NCBI RefSeq assembly: GCF_949628265.1
Contig: NC_088788.1
Coordinates: 26,212,335 to 26,276,334, forward strand
Direction of reading: 5' to 3'
Length of the DNA: 64,000 nucleotides
DNA from: Cloeon dipterum
Taxonomy: Eukaryota > Arthropoda > Insecta > Ephemeroptera > Baetidae
In this document: in pieces, positions 50,601-62,841 of the stretch
Numbering within the stretch: the stretch's first letter is position 1
How the letters are laid out: each line of letters opens with the position of its first letter
The notes under the pieces: model-generated
What the model was told of the DNA's origin: nothing
Databases searched by the model: none
What the model saw: only the letters and a program-made list of their open reading frames with translations
Made by a program: the position numbers and the translations under genes

Positions 50601-53523
50601 TTATAAGATATAAGAGACGGCCAAATTAAAAATAAACGGAATTAAAAAATCAAATTTTGAAAATTCCCCAGCTGTAGGTAGAAATTTTCCTTTTTGCTTG
50701 TATAGTCAGGAAGCGGAAATAAAAACATTCATCTCAAACTAACCAATTTTTTCAATTTCTTTAAACATCATTTCTAACTGAATTAAGTATAATTCCACAA
50801 ATTTCTGCGCGAATGGGTATAATTCAAATATTAGCTTCAACTCAACAGATAAAAATGTCAACTGTTCATCTTTTCTGGGAAAGTTTAACTATAGCCATTT
50901 CAAAAAAAACAAAAATTTTACAATGAATTCAGGAGAAAAGGTAAAAGATTTATGTCATTTTGGACGAGGCTAATTTAAATTTACACTTACGTATTTTAAA
51001 TATGGACAAAACCTTTTAAAAGGTTTTTAGGTATATCTTCAATGAATAAAGTATTACGATAAAAAAAATGTATGCTAGGGTATAAATTTGGAACCTTTGT
51101 TTTCAGTCTCTGCAGGTACTTGGTGACTTCGTCGAGCATCTCCTTCTCCTTCCACAAGGATGAGGCGACCGGCGAGGTGCGGGGGTTGCTGGTTGACTTG
51201 TTGAATCGCTCTTCGTCCCCTGGCTCGATCTTGGTCTCGACCTCGTCAGCGCCGCTGCTACCCTCACCCATGTGCTGCTTGGCCACGTGCATTCGCACGG
51301 TGCGCGCCATGCCGCTCGTGAACTGACACTGCGGACACTGGTACATGCTCATGTTGCCGTGCGTCGATATCCAGTGGTCGGCGATGCGCCCCAAAACGCC
51401 ACTGCAGTCACACTCAGAGCATTTGAAGGCCCGCTGCGCGGGGTTGTAGGTGGCGATTTTGCTGCGCGTCCAGTTCAGCTCATCGTCGCTCGCGAACCAC
51501 CTGAAAAAATGAACGAATGAGCGATAATTCACGGGGAGAATCTTCTTTTAAAGAAAGGCAAAGGCTAAATATTATAGATTTCTCATTTTGGCACGCTGCA
51601 TAAAAATTACATTATTTGAAATGGTTCAGAAAATTGAACTAACGTGTTTTTTTATTTGTTTTGGCCAAATATATAGTTGTTGCAAATAAAAAAATTTTCC
51701 TTCTCAATTCGAATGCAGGACAGTGGTGAGTTTTTATTTTTTAGATTTATTTTTAAGTTGAAAATATGGAAATGAAATTTACCTGTCTACATGTGCAGCG
51801 GCCTGTTCGCTCGCCTGAGGCGCTGGAGGTATATTGATGGGCAGTTGGTTGTGTTGAGGGTGCGTCTGGTTTTGGTACTGGTTCTGGCCTCCATTAGCAG
51901 TGCCAGGATAGCCAGTCGAGTTCATTGCGGCCACAGCTGGTTGGAAGTTGGTCTGCATGAGCGCTATACTAAAGGCAGCAAGGGCATCCTCCTGAAACAA
52001 AAAAAGTTCATTTGAAAACATACATGCAATTTTCTGTGGAATAATAAATATTTTTTATCGGTTCATCTTTTGAGATGAATGAACCCCTGAACAGCGAAAA
52101 CTCCGCGTCCCAATAACATCGCGAACGAATAACATGGGTGAACTAGCCTCATTGGAGGAAGCCCAGTCCAGAAAAGGACCAGCTGAACTGGGGTCTTTCA
52201 TTGCAACGCTAGAAAAAAATTCACGCATTCTGGATAGGTGCAAACCAGCAAAAAGCGAGTCGGAAAGCTTTCGCCATCCTGCCAAAACGGAATGGACTCG
52301 TCACTGCAGTGACAAGAGTTAAACGTAGGCCCAAACATTGCTCGGATTCTCAAATTGCAAGTGCATGCGCTCAACAATGCGAGCCAATGGCTTGGTTAAC
52401 TTCATTAACTATAGCCGTTTAATCTTGGAAAAATTGTTGTTTCTTCTAGTTATTTCTATTTCTTTTTTACCATCTTTAAATGATTTGATTGGTTCCATGA
52501 ATTTCCTTGCGTGTGAAATTGGAATTTAAGCCTATTTTTTTTAGATATATTTACAGTGGCTATTTGCACCCATAAATCAGGAAAAAATGAGGAATGGGTG
52601 ACTACGAGTGAATCAAATTGAAGAGAAAAATCAAATCACACGCTTTTGTACTTTCGAGCAAACTGTTAGACTCCGCAGGCCTATATATCAATACTTAACT
52701 TAACCGTAAAAAATTCTTCGCTGCAGATTTCTGAACAGCGGTCGTTGAAAACATCCGACAGCACCTGCACCTGAGCTTGAAAAGAGAAACAGATAACGAA
52801 AAATTTGTCAACCCCCGCCGCTTGCCCTCTATGCAAGAAAACTCCCTCTTCATTTAAAAAATAAATCTTGTTTATCACCAGCTGTCAAAGCGCGGACAGC
52901 CAACACATGCACAGAAAGCATCAAAACTTAAAGGGGAAATAAAAATTTTAATAACATTAACTTAATTGCTAAATGCGACTCTGTCTCTTTTCGGGCTTCT
53001 GTAATTTAGTATTATTTTTTTAAAAAAATTATTGGGCACTCTACAATCGAAGAATATTTTTGGGCATCCCAATTTTACCTGTTTCAAATCTCGGGCAATG
53101 CTTTTACTGTAACGATTCTAGTACAACATATAATCTTAATCTGCATTGAATTACGCGTTTTCTTAAGAATGCAGTGTACCAAGATGATAAAAAGACGCAT
53201 CCCTCATTCTCTCTTCACAAGCTGCGCATCCCATCAGATACGCAGGTAGAATACAGCACCTCATAGGCATAGGTGCATTTTTTTAAAAGGAACATTGGAC
53301 ATACCTTAATAAAAGGAGCGGTGAGGGTTTGCTCCTCGGCGTACCGGTTGCGGTTATCAACCCCGCTCGGCGCCGAGGTGGTGATAGGCGTCGTTGTCGA
53401 GGACCCAGCGTTCGGCGCCGCCGAGCTGGTGGCCAACGCATCCTCACTCGTGCCGTACAGCTTTCGTGTGATTTCCTTGAACATGTCTTCATAGGAGTCC
53501 ATCGGCACCGCCCCTGAATCCAT
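47620..53523 (-). CDS. chn: Charlatan-type C2H2 zinc-finger transcription factor
   Basis: Nuclear C2H2 protein; in Drosophila, charlatan regulates proneural genes in sensory-organ development and is compared functionally with REST/NRSF. Exons in reading order: 53305-53523, 52705-52770, 51783-51991, 51095-51500, 50152-50559, 49180-49359, 48232-48527, 47712-47810 and a very short end exon (about 47620-47638); about 633 residues. The N-terminus has SYEDMFKEITRKLYG, almost identical to fly chn. Seven fingers are present: two in exon 4 (about 190-241), two in exon 5 (about 337-388; TDRRDLFTRHENIHKDEKPF, FNRADHVKKHFLRMHRE), and three in exon 7 (about 520-595; LKRHLNTHIKPFVC, DYKAARSERLATHVLKVHNK). 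Gly- and Gln-rich linkers separate them. The first seven exons are secure. Exon 8 fits phase and splice sites only, and the terminal acceptor is ambiguous: every option ends within about 15 residues. Confidence 0.9.
49010..49077 (+). repeat. Dispersed repeat, fragment C (in chn intron)
   Basis: A 60-70 base fragment sharing GAACATGGG, AGCCTCATTGGAGG and CCAGAAAAGGACCA with the longer repeat copy at about 52070-52405. It lies in the chn intron between exons 6 and 7. Confidence 0.55.
49555..49975 (+). repeat. Dispersed repeat, copy 1 (in chn intron)
   Basis: Shares an ordered series of blocks with copy 2: CCAATAACA..CGCGAACG, ATAACATGGG, AACGCTAGA, TCACGCAT.CTGGA, AGGTGCAAACCAGCAA, AGCGAGTCGG and, near the end, AACAATGC.AGCCAA. 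The surrounding GC content is higher than in the intron. Same orientation as the other copies. I see no coding capacity or terminal inverted repeats; a SINE or non-autonomous element is possible. Confidence 0.65.
52070..52405 (+). repeat. Dispersed repeat, copy 2 (in chn intron)
   Basis: Second long copy of the same family, in the chn intron between exons 2 and 3. It shares the block order given for copy 1 and, in addition, the AGCCTCATTGGAGG and CCAGAAAAGGACCA blocks with fragment C. Divergence between copies looks substantial (roughly a quarter of positions), so insertion was not recent. Confidence 0.65.
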
Positions 53524-53594
53524 TCCTCATTGCTAAATTGCAGGCTCGAGCACCCTTAGAAACAGCAGGCTCTCTTTCTCAAACGATCGCACAA
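53524..53594 (-). other. chn: 5' untranslated part of the charlatan start exon
   Basis: A strong acceptor on the minus strand (TTTGTTGTTGCAG, AG at 53595-53596) lies 71 bases before the ATG at 53523, so upstream non-coding exons are expected further right. An upstream ATG at 53530 opens a 14-codon frame that overlaps the main ATG out of frame and stops at 53489-53491. Confidence 0.55.
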
Positions 53595-56500
53595 CTGCAA
53601 CAACAAATTGACCACAGTTTAATATATGGGTGAAATGATATAACTCAATGAATCATAGGCTTAACAATTTGTGTATTAGTCATAATACTCTTTGCATGAA
53701 AATAAATATTCTCTTGGTGGAAGATAAAGACAACACTGTTCCTGTTGAAAATTTGTTTCATTTTGTGTTGTTACAACAAAGTGAGAGTGCGCAAAGTCTT
53801 ACAAATATTTTCTTTATCAAAATTTATCTGCAACCTATAGAGGAGAGGCTAAGAGTATAATTTCGTTTTTTTAGCGGTATTTTACTAACAAAATTAAATC
53901 GCCATAATACAAAAATGCAGGGACAGGCCGTGAAAAACAATTGACTGACCACGTCATTGACTTCACTAAAAAATTGGACAAGTTGATGAATTTCGCGAAT
54001 CTCGGCCAGTGTTAGAAAAGATGTCTATTTTCTAAAGATATTTACTTTTTCCCGAATGAGTAAACACTTAGAGAATAGAGAATTATCTCTCTTATTTATT
54101 ATTTATGTATTCATATTTTTTATGAAATTAGTCTGTGAATATCTTTCAACTGCTCTACTTGAGAGAAATTAACCATTTCTTTTTCAGTTTCTAAATAAGA
54201 TTAAAGAAAACGACATCCAGTTAAAAAATTTCACTGATTTGTGAACAAGAAGTTTGTTAAATTAAGCTGTGTCTCCTTTTGAAAATTTATAAATCAACCT
54301 CTTTCTGGAAACGTGCACTTTTGCAAAAGCTTCACATTTATTGCATTCCGCAGTAAAATCTTTTACGGTCAGAGCAGTGAGCCATCATAGAGTGCGCGAC
54401 GTCCAGAGCATCTTGATTTGCTCGGCCCCGCCTTGCACTTAGTGCAAAAAATGTGACCCTCACGGCCGGTGGATGGGGGCTGCCGGGGGGTTGGGCGCGG
54501 ATGACGCATTTAATTAAGTGCACGCCCGGCTGGTCGGCCAGCGCTCTTGATGCACCGGCGCTCATTACGCGCCGCGTCGGCACAAGGGCTGACTGCTTGC
54601 TCTTTGTCCGGAGAGAGGCGCCACGCACCCCACCAGGCCGCCCACCCTCGCCTCCCTCTTTCACACACTCCCCCTGGCAGCAAAGCAGGCAGGCAGGCAC
54701 AGTGTTGGGTCTATTGATCGCCAGCCACCCCCTGACTATAAAACTAACTAAAGAAGGGCCAGAAGAGACTCGCTCTCGGGGCGCCCACCCCAAAAACACC
54801 CCATCCACCCGCCTGCTCAGGCGGCCGACCAGCGAGAAAAGCGCCAGCAAAAATGGCTCCGCGATAATTGGTAGTCACTCGAATGACTAAATCCACCAAA
54901 TAATCGAAAGATGCACTTCTCTCGTTAATTATCGCGGTGACCGCAAAAGTAAAAGTTTTCCGTAAACGATAGAGCAGCTTTTAATATCACCTGCAATAGT
55001 TGTTCCACTTTGGTGTCAGGTACGGTGTATTGCCAGGAATTTTTCCTGCGAGATAATAGGCTTTTAACACCCTGCGTTGCACATTGCATAAGTGCATACC
55101 TGAGTGAGGTCATTCAACACTACAGCCAGAGGTTGAAAGCAACCTTCTGTGACTTTACTGCCGAAATTTTTGATCTCAAAAAGAAAACATATCTTTTTTG
55201 TAGAAAAGTAAGAATTTCGTGTGTTCCGTGCAAATCATTATCTAATGTTTGGTATTTTCTAGACCTATTAAAGTTGAAGAAAAAGCTTGGTTATGATAAA
55301 TTCTCTTAGTCTTTCCAGGCATGAACCCTGTTTGGTCACAAAGACGACCATTTATTTCTTTCGAGGCGATATTTTATCCTCGACCTTAAATTAAAACAAT
55401 TAGTGTTGAAAAAAATATGTTTGTGCTTTTTGTTCTGATTAAAATTATCTTGAAACATGTTAAGTTTTGGGGCAAAAGAGAAAATGATGCAACCAGTATG
55501 GTCTCAAACTATCAGCCTTTAAATTAAGTAACGCAGTGACAGTCAAATGAAAAAAAATGGTATAATTGAAAACTTTCGTTTTCCTTTCCAAAAATAAAAA
55601 GGGAAAATGTGCATTATAGAGTGTGACCTCTTGTCATGATCATTTGTTTGGAATGGAGAATGAATAAATAAATTATAAGGAGAAAAACATGATATTTACG
55701 TATTTTTGTGGAATAAAACCCATTTTGGAAAATCAAAATTGAGGAAAGAAATGCAATACCATACCGAATTATCAGGTTTATTTTCAGAATATACCTTGTA
55801 AACAAAACTGTCACATTTAATTGTAATGCGTGTAATAAAATAAGTTGAACAGGTTATTACAGCGATATCAAGGTACATTTTCAGTTTTTGTGAAGCTAAC
55901 TGGCAAGGACACATTGCCCAAAGGAGAATTGCTGCCACTATATATTATTTTCCATCCTACACTGCATGCAGAGCACGTGAGCCTAAAGCAAGACAACCGC
56001 ATTCTTCACTTTGTCGCGAAAGCGCCTAAAAAGCGACGCGTCAAGCCGGGATTTGTGCATATTTCAAAAAGTAAACAAAACGAAAGTGCCGGCTTTTCAA
56101 GTGGCAGGCAGCGTTGGGCGGTAAATAATTGAAGCGGGGGCGGCCGCCGTGGGAGCGATTAATTTTTAAGCACTGGCGCGCTAATTTGCATGACAATGGG
56201 CATAACTATGCATCTGCAAGCCCCGCGTGCTGCGTGTCGGGGCGCGGGGGCTGCATCGCAGAAAAAGGATATTTCTCGCCCCCCGCTGCACCGACCCTCC
56301 GCCCGCCCGCCCGCCACCCGATCAATATAAGACCCTCCCCCACCACCCTCTTTCATACATACCACCCTCGCCCGAGAGAGAAAATCACCCCTGCTGGCGA
56401 TACGTACGCACACACACACAGTATGCGGGAGGACCGACCGACCGACCCACCCTCGCCGCCCATCAACCCTTGCTGCCTGCCTGCATCTCACCCTCTGCAC

Positions 56501-58266
56501 ACACACTCCCATATTGTACACCAAGCAGGCAACCCCTCGCGCTGGAAATTATTTTTCCACCCGACGCAAGGGCCTGCCAGCGAAAGCGGGCACCGGGCGC
56601 ATGAAGGCAACCGCTTTTTGTCTCCAGCTCGCAGACTGACTGACCACCGTTTTTTCGCTTCTTTCGAGATTCGGCCGCACGCGCGCGTGAGGAGATGATG
56701 AATTGCCAGAGTTTTGCGCTTCGCCTCTGTGCCTTACCCTTTTTCTGGTTGGGCAAATTTAATTCCAATTTGAATTGCGAAACGGCGTATCAAATGTTAA
56801 GAAAAAAAGAGCTCAAGCGTGCCTAATTCAGCGTGCAATTCAGACCTGGGAAAATGCACAAGTTTTATTTTAGTTTGAGAAGCGCTTTTCAAATGAGTTT
56901 TATTTATTCAATTAATTTCTGCGTTTTCTTTTCATAATTTGAAATACAGCCACAGTATCCTCTTATTGATGAAGACATTCCACCCTTTCCATGACAAATT
57001 ATAATTGCATGTAAAATTTAAAAATATTTTAAAGTTCTAACTTTATGAGGTGCGATCGAAGTATTAAATAATTGCTTTTTGAATGTCCAAATATTTGCCT
57101 GAAGTTAAACTAATCGAAAATTCAGAGGTCTCAAATTGCGATGTTTTGACACTGCTATATATGAACAGACTCTACTAGAATATTAAAACAATGGAAAACC
57201 GACACAATAGAGAATTTTACTTGATTACTTGAAGTTGGCGAGAAGCTTTTTGATGTCCAGAATTCAATGCAGCGTTGCACTAATAATTTTACGGGTGGTT
57301 TATTGTTAGCCAAAAAGTTAACCAAGCTGGTCAGTGGTCCAAACTTTCGCGAATTACGAGAAAAATTTATATTCTGGGGAAATAAATCACGATTTTGAAT
57401 GGGGAGACAAAGCTCACCACTTGATTAGCATGATAACTTTGTAACCCTTTACCTCGCAACATGGAAAATTTTAGCTTTTTCCTATTTTTTAAGTTAATTT
57501 GAAGCTAAGGTAAAACGGATTTTCAATATTTTTCTTAATTAAAGCTTTACTTTAATAAAAGACCTCTGCAAGCAAAGCGCCAGCACTAAAAATTGCCTTT
57601 GAGTTTCGAATTACCTATTTTAATTGAGTAGGCAACATTTCAAAAATTTTAGACACTAAATTTCGAAAAATAAAAATGCGCATTTACTTGTCATTACAGG
57701 TGCTGTGCAATCATTTAATCACTTTGTTCTCTTTAATCAATTTTTTTGCTTTTTGCATAGTAAATTTAATGGCTGTATAGACAAAGAAAATTAAGTTGTA
57801 ATCCTATGGTAATAGCTTTCTACCGCAATTTTCTAGTTTTAAAATAAAGTTGATGTGAATGAGGCAATTAACAGTGGGCTAAATCCTTTGCCAACAGAAA
57901 AACGCAGGCTTTGATCTGCGCGGCTGATCGGGTTGATTGGTTCGATTTGATTCCTCGAACGTGCCTGACGGTGTGATTGATTGCCAGCAGCCACTTTGCG
58001 CCCTTTGTTCGCTACTGCTCGCTTCCTGTCGCCCTTTCTCACTGTCTGCACCACGATTCAAAGGCCGCGTAGTATTACACTGCCCAACTTTCGCCTCCCC
58101 TCCGCTCTCTCTCATTTGGAAGGATGATGGAATTGAAAAAAGTGTTGGCCTGCACCTCGCTCGCAGCCACATATTTATTTTTATAATTCAGCAGCACAAC
58201 AGAGATCAGGATCGGGAGACGGCGCGGTTTTAGTCGCATTGAGCGTCAGTCCTCCCCCAACTGGAT

Positions 58267-58338
<72 letters not shown>

Positions 58339-61300
58339 CAAAAAAACATCTTTGCTTTTCTTCTGAGGGTCCTGGGTTGCCAAATGTAGAGGGAGACTTT
58401 ATTCCTGTGTACCTGACAGATAAATAATCATAAACATAATAACTCATAAAGAGTGAATAGGTGCGCGGTAGGAAAAGCTGCGTTGCGATAGGTGAAGATT
58501 GAATTAGTGATGCTTCAGGTGAAGGTTGAATTGAATGCAACCAGATCTTTTATACGTTTCATATACAGTAAGTTGTTGATACATTTTCTCAATAAATATT
58601 CAGATCTTTTATTATAAAGAAATTTGTTTTTATGCAATATTATTATATAGTAGTTTTAATATAGTGATGCTTAAAATTGTGGTATCGTAATTAAAATCCA
58701 AATAAAAATGAGCACTCACAGCAACATTGATTTAAAAATTTGAGACTTATTTTAGTTCTTATTTAATGTAAATGTGTCTATTTAAATTGATGTTATGTTA
58801 AAGGAAGCCGCAGTTTGGGTGGCACTACTCCTTCTGAAATTTTTGTTGACCTATAGAGAAAAGAGCAGCCTCTTGATTCATTTGCTCTGTTTTGAAGCTG
58901 AAGGATCAAAACGTCGAATTTTCAGCTAACTGCTCACAATTTGAAATTGTGAAACAATCAAGCGTACCAATTTCCATTGGCAAAGCTAAATATTTTAGTA
59001 ACAAGTCAAACTCTATATAACAGAATTTAAATATTTGCACTTAACCTATGGAAAGTATGTACCTACTACCTAACAATAAACGGAGTTGTGGTGACAAGGC
59101 CATAATCAGCGTTGAGTGATTTGTGCAGACCAGATCTTTTGACAAAACTGTACCCATAAGAAAAATAAGTATGATCCACTTCTGAAGCTCAGATTACTGA
59201 CTTGTTTTTAAGATTTTTCCTTCTAAAGAATGATTTAAATTTCATATATTCACTAACAGCATTTTGGAGCTTGTGACATTGGCCGTGAGTTTTTCGGTCC
59301 CCTTGCTATGGACCATTCACGAGATACGCTTGTCACGGGTTTCGTTGTTCAATTTCGTAAAAAAATATCTCTGGCATTGCTCGGCAGGTGAGGCAAAAAC
59401 TGTGATGAACGATTCAGACTTTTCCATTTCCACAAATGTGAGTAAATGGTCAAAATTTTGTCTCAACCCGTGAAACTTTACGCAGAGTCAATGTTACTGT
59501 AATAATTGTGTTAAATTGAATATTCATTCCTTATTATAATAATTGGGGGAGGGGGAGCGTAACGCGTAAAATTGTTTAAAATAAAACTACGCTTTGAGAG
59601 ACGACTCCTTTAAAATTTTGTGTTCACTTGTTTACCTCATTCTGGGTTTTTATTAAACCAACAAAAAAATTTTGTTGTTATACTGCTCACCCTCTGCAGT
59701 ATCATAAAAACCAACCTGTTTCACAATAATTTAATTCAATCAGCTCTCGCAGGAAATTCGTTTTGGCGGTTTAAGCCCTTTATTGTTAACTTGTCAACAA
59801 TTATACTTGTTGCCTGTTGGGAGGTCTGGACACCCTCTACTCCCACAACAAAAGATACCCCCAGAATCTAATAACATGGTTCAAGGGGTTTAAACTGTGT
59901 CCCAGCGACTGCAGCTCTCAGGGGGTGGTGGTGAAGGTCACGGGGGAGGGGGTGGGGTGCGAGTGCACCTGTCGGTCAGAGAGCAGAGCGCTCCTACAGC
60001 AAATTTATCGTTCGTCCGCGCAGCAGAGTTTGAGTGTCTCGGAATGTTATTTTTTGACGCGGCGTGTACAGCCGGCTCTGGTCCCCCTCATTGTGAGCGA
60101 AGAGTGTACATATTGTGCACTGCCTCCCACCACCCCCGCCCACCGCCCGCTTCGGACGTCCGGCCGCGTCCGGGTGGGCGAGCCTCACCTGCTGACAGCC
60201 GTCGCACGGTGTTCCGCAGCGGCTGCGGCGCCGATGGCAGCGCGGTGTCCAGTCCAGCAGCACTCGAGGATTCGTCTCACTCTCGCTCCGCCCGCCCGCG
60301 CGTCTCTTTAATCCGGTGCTCCTCCGCCGTCGCTCGCTGCACTGCTCCGCATTCGCGACGCACACAACCACGCACTCTGGTCTGGCTGGTGAAACAACCC
60401 CCACCCATCATCTCCCTCGCATGCGATAAAGCAAGCACACAGTCGCCTCGTCGGCGGCAAAAGCGCCACCCCCTCCCCCACGGCCGCCGGCGAGCATGCC
60501 TCTGGTCTGTTTCTTTCGCTCTCTCGCACGAATTATTTTCTTCGCAGTTCGCACCCTGGGAGGTGGCAGCAAAGTGATGTGACCCCCTTGGGTGGTGTAG
60601 TGGGTGGCCGCACTGACCGCATAGATCAGCCGGAACGAATGCCAAATCCAATTGTTAACTGTACTACAAAGATTTATGACTTCGGTGTTCGTTGGCGTCT
60701 GCGCTGCTAATTAGGAAATGTCATTCAACACAACGTTTTTGCCAATTCCTTTGAAAAATTTATATATTTTCCACCAAATTTTTAGATTTTTTTTTTAATT
60801 TTGCATGTTAACTTTTTCTGTTGCTACTTGAATAATTAATTCGACATATTTCTTCCATCAGGGTTAGGAATTTAATACGAAATCAACTGTGTTTTATCTG
60901 AGCGCCTGCGGTTTACTTTAAGGCACCAAAGAGCACACAATTTTGAGCCAAAGTCTAAAACCCGTCAAAATTACTTAAATGCTAAATATACATACATAAA
61001 TAAGGTTTTGTAAAAAATGTTTTTTTTTTTCGAGGAAAATTTTTTACTTCATGAAGAGGGCTGCAGGAGTAGCTAGCAAGGAGGAACATAGTTCGTATTT
61101 GTCTCACAAGAAAGAATAAATGTTTGTTGCATGTTTGAGTTTAGCCAAGTAGCTGTCAGTTTATACCGAAAAATTTAAGATGATTTGGAGTGAATCACAA
61201 CCCTACTTTTTTGGCATCATATATTTTCAATTCAGTTTAGGCGGGTATTTGATATATAGCATAAATCAGCGGTTCAGTAGGTTAAAAATTGTGGAAGGAG

Positions 61301-61709
61301 ATCATCAATTTAATAATTCAGAGCACTGGTTTATATTACAATTTTGGCTAATCCCAAGTCTCGTCAGCAAACCTGGCTATTAAAATACCAACAAGTCGAC
61401 CACATCTGCGTGAAGACCAAAGAATATTTTCTAAGGTGCAAGCAAGGCTCGTTCACAGCCCTAACTGGTTTTCTCTGTTTTTGACTCCTCGGCAGCAATT
61501 TATAAAACTTCTCTTAACGACAGCTAGTTTCCTTTCATTTAAAAAAAATAATTATCAACACAATGAAATACATTGGCTGAGGCGGTTTTTCGCCAGAGGG
61601 TTGATGAGTCAGTTTGGACCTTAAAATAGCAAAAATTGCCGGCCTTTTAAGTTGATTTTATGTTAAATTTATAAAGGCTGAGTTTCTCAAGACTGAATTT
61701 TCATAAAAG
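53595..61709. other. Gene-free region upstream of charlatan with GC-rich islands
   Basis: About 8 kb with no recognisable gene on either strand. GC-rich islands lie at about 54340-54860, 56000-56700, 57930-58260 and 59890-60640, separated by AT-rich DNA. Open frames inside them (up to about 226 codons at 59897-60577) are Arg/Pro/Ser-rich, overlap on both strands and have no domains, as expected from GC-rich non-coding DNA. The most plausible role is upstream exons, promoters and enhancers of chn, whose coding start exon has a splice acceptor facing this region. Confidence 0.5.
58269..58335 (+). repeat. (GA)n microsatellite, about 33 units
   Basis: Uninterrupted GA dinucleotide run of about 67 bases. 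In insects, GAGA runs can be bound by GAGA factor; here it sits beside a GC-rich island upstream of chn. Length is likely to vary between individuals. Confidence 0.97.
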
Positions 61710-62556
61710 GAGCAGTTATTTGCGAGATTGGAGGTCGATTGGACGCGATTTTTCAGCGTTGAAATTTTTAGGTGGCAGTCATATTTGCTTAAAGTACTTG
61801 TTAATAGAAGGTGAAATTCCAAATTTGAAGCTCGGGAATGGGGGCGTTCCCTATTTTTTCGGTATCTCAAAAATACCCGAAAAACGAATTCAGTTAATGA
61901 ATTCTAAACTGCAACTCTTGACTGCGTTGAGGTATCACCTTGAAATTTTCACTGCCTAACCTAGTTTTTAATCCTGAACAACTTTTGCATTTGCAAAAAA
62001 TTCGCAGGTCGAAGGTCAAGGTCACCTTTTGCGACCTTTTTTTGAAAATTCAAAATTAAGGGATGATAGCCCCCTACGATTTTTTTGGGGTTCAGGGCTG
62101 AAATGTAGCCCGTGAAATTCTGCACAAGTACACCAAGTTTCATAGGTGCAATCGCGATACTTTTGCTGCAATTTGAATTTGAAGTTTGAAAACCTGCTCG
62201 AGGCCGCTTGACCGCGCATGCACTCAGAGCGGCGAGTTCGCCTCTCGTTCTTCGAGTTGATTTTTTTCGCATTTCACTTGCTTAGAAACACCAAGAGGGC
62301 CTAGGGTAGACCAATGAAGGTCGAAATCGACCTTCAGGGTCTGTCCCTGACGTGACCCTGAGATAAAAAATTTCGAAAATTTCCAATTTCATCGAACTTA
62401 GTGTCTTTTTATAGGTTTTCACCCCTGTACAGCTCAAATATACAGCCAAAATTGCTGAATTATAATCCTGAAACCGGTTCTTGAAGTAATTGTGGTAGCC
62501 ATTCATCCAGACGTGATGTGCAAAATGGTCAAAATTTTAAAATCTTTAATTTATGA
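61710..62556 (+). repeat. Long inverted repeat, left arm (847 bp)
   Basis: Reverse complement of 62842-63689 with only a handful of differences: single-base changes around 62415 and 62467 and small changes around 62355-62400. The arm begins GAGCAGTTATTTGCG. It contains TCAAGGTCA (62016-62024) and a 22-base palindrome (62315-62336, 10-base arms built on AGGTCGA). The 103-codon frame at 61961-62272 (minus) recurs in the other arm but has no features of a real protein. Confidence 0.95.
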
Positions 62557-62841
62557 TTTGATTCTTCTGTTTAGTACACACAAAGTTCATATTGAGTGTT
62601 AAAAATTAACGATTGTTTTTTTAAAAAAAAAAGTTTAAAAATTTATGTAGAGCAAATAACAAATGAATTACATGTTTAAAATTTTTTATTTGAAAAAGAA
62701 AGGAAACACAAATTTTTGGTTTTTAAAAGTGGCTTATTTGCCAGTGCATTTAATAACATTTTTTCATAGTATTAAGCATAAGATCCTTTATTATTAACAC
62801 ACATATTATGAACTTCATGTGTGCAAAATAGAAGCATCTTT
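62557..62841. repeat. Spacer of the long inverted repeat
   Basis: The 285-base AT-rich loop between the two arms. Its outer 40 bases on each side still resemble each other in inverted orientation (CACACAAAGTTCAT on the left against ATGAACTTCATGTGTG on the right), so the inverted symmetry continues inwards with more decay. No coding segment. Confidence 0.8.

Noticed and set aside
59897-60577. 226-codon plus-strand open frame, with overlapping long frames on both strands
   Set aside because: Arg/Pro/Ser-rich translation of GC-rich DNA, overlapping frames on both strands, no family features; typical of non-coding GC islands.
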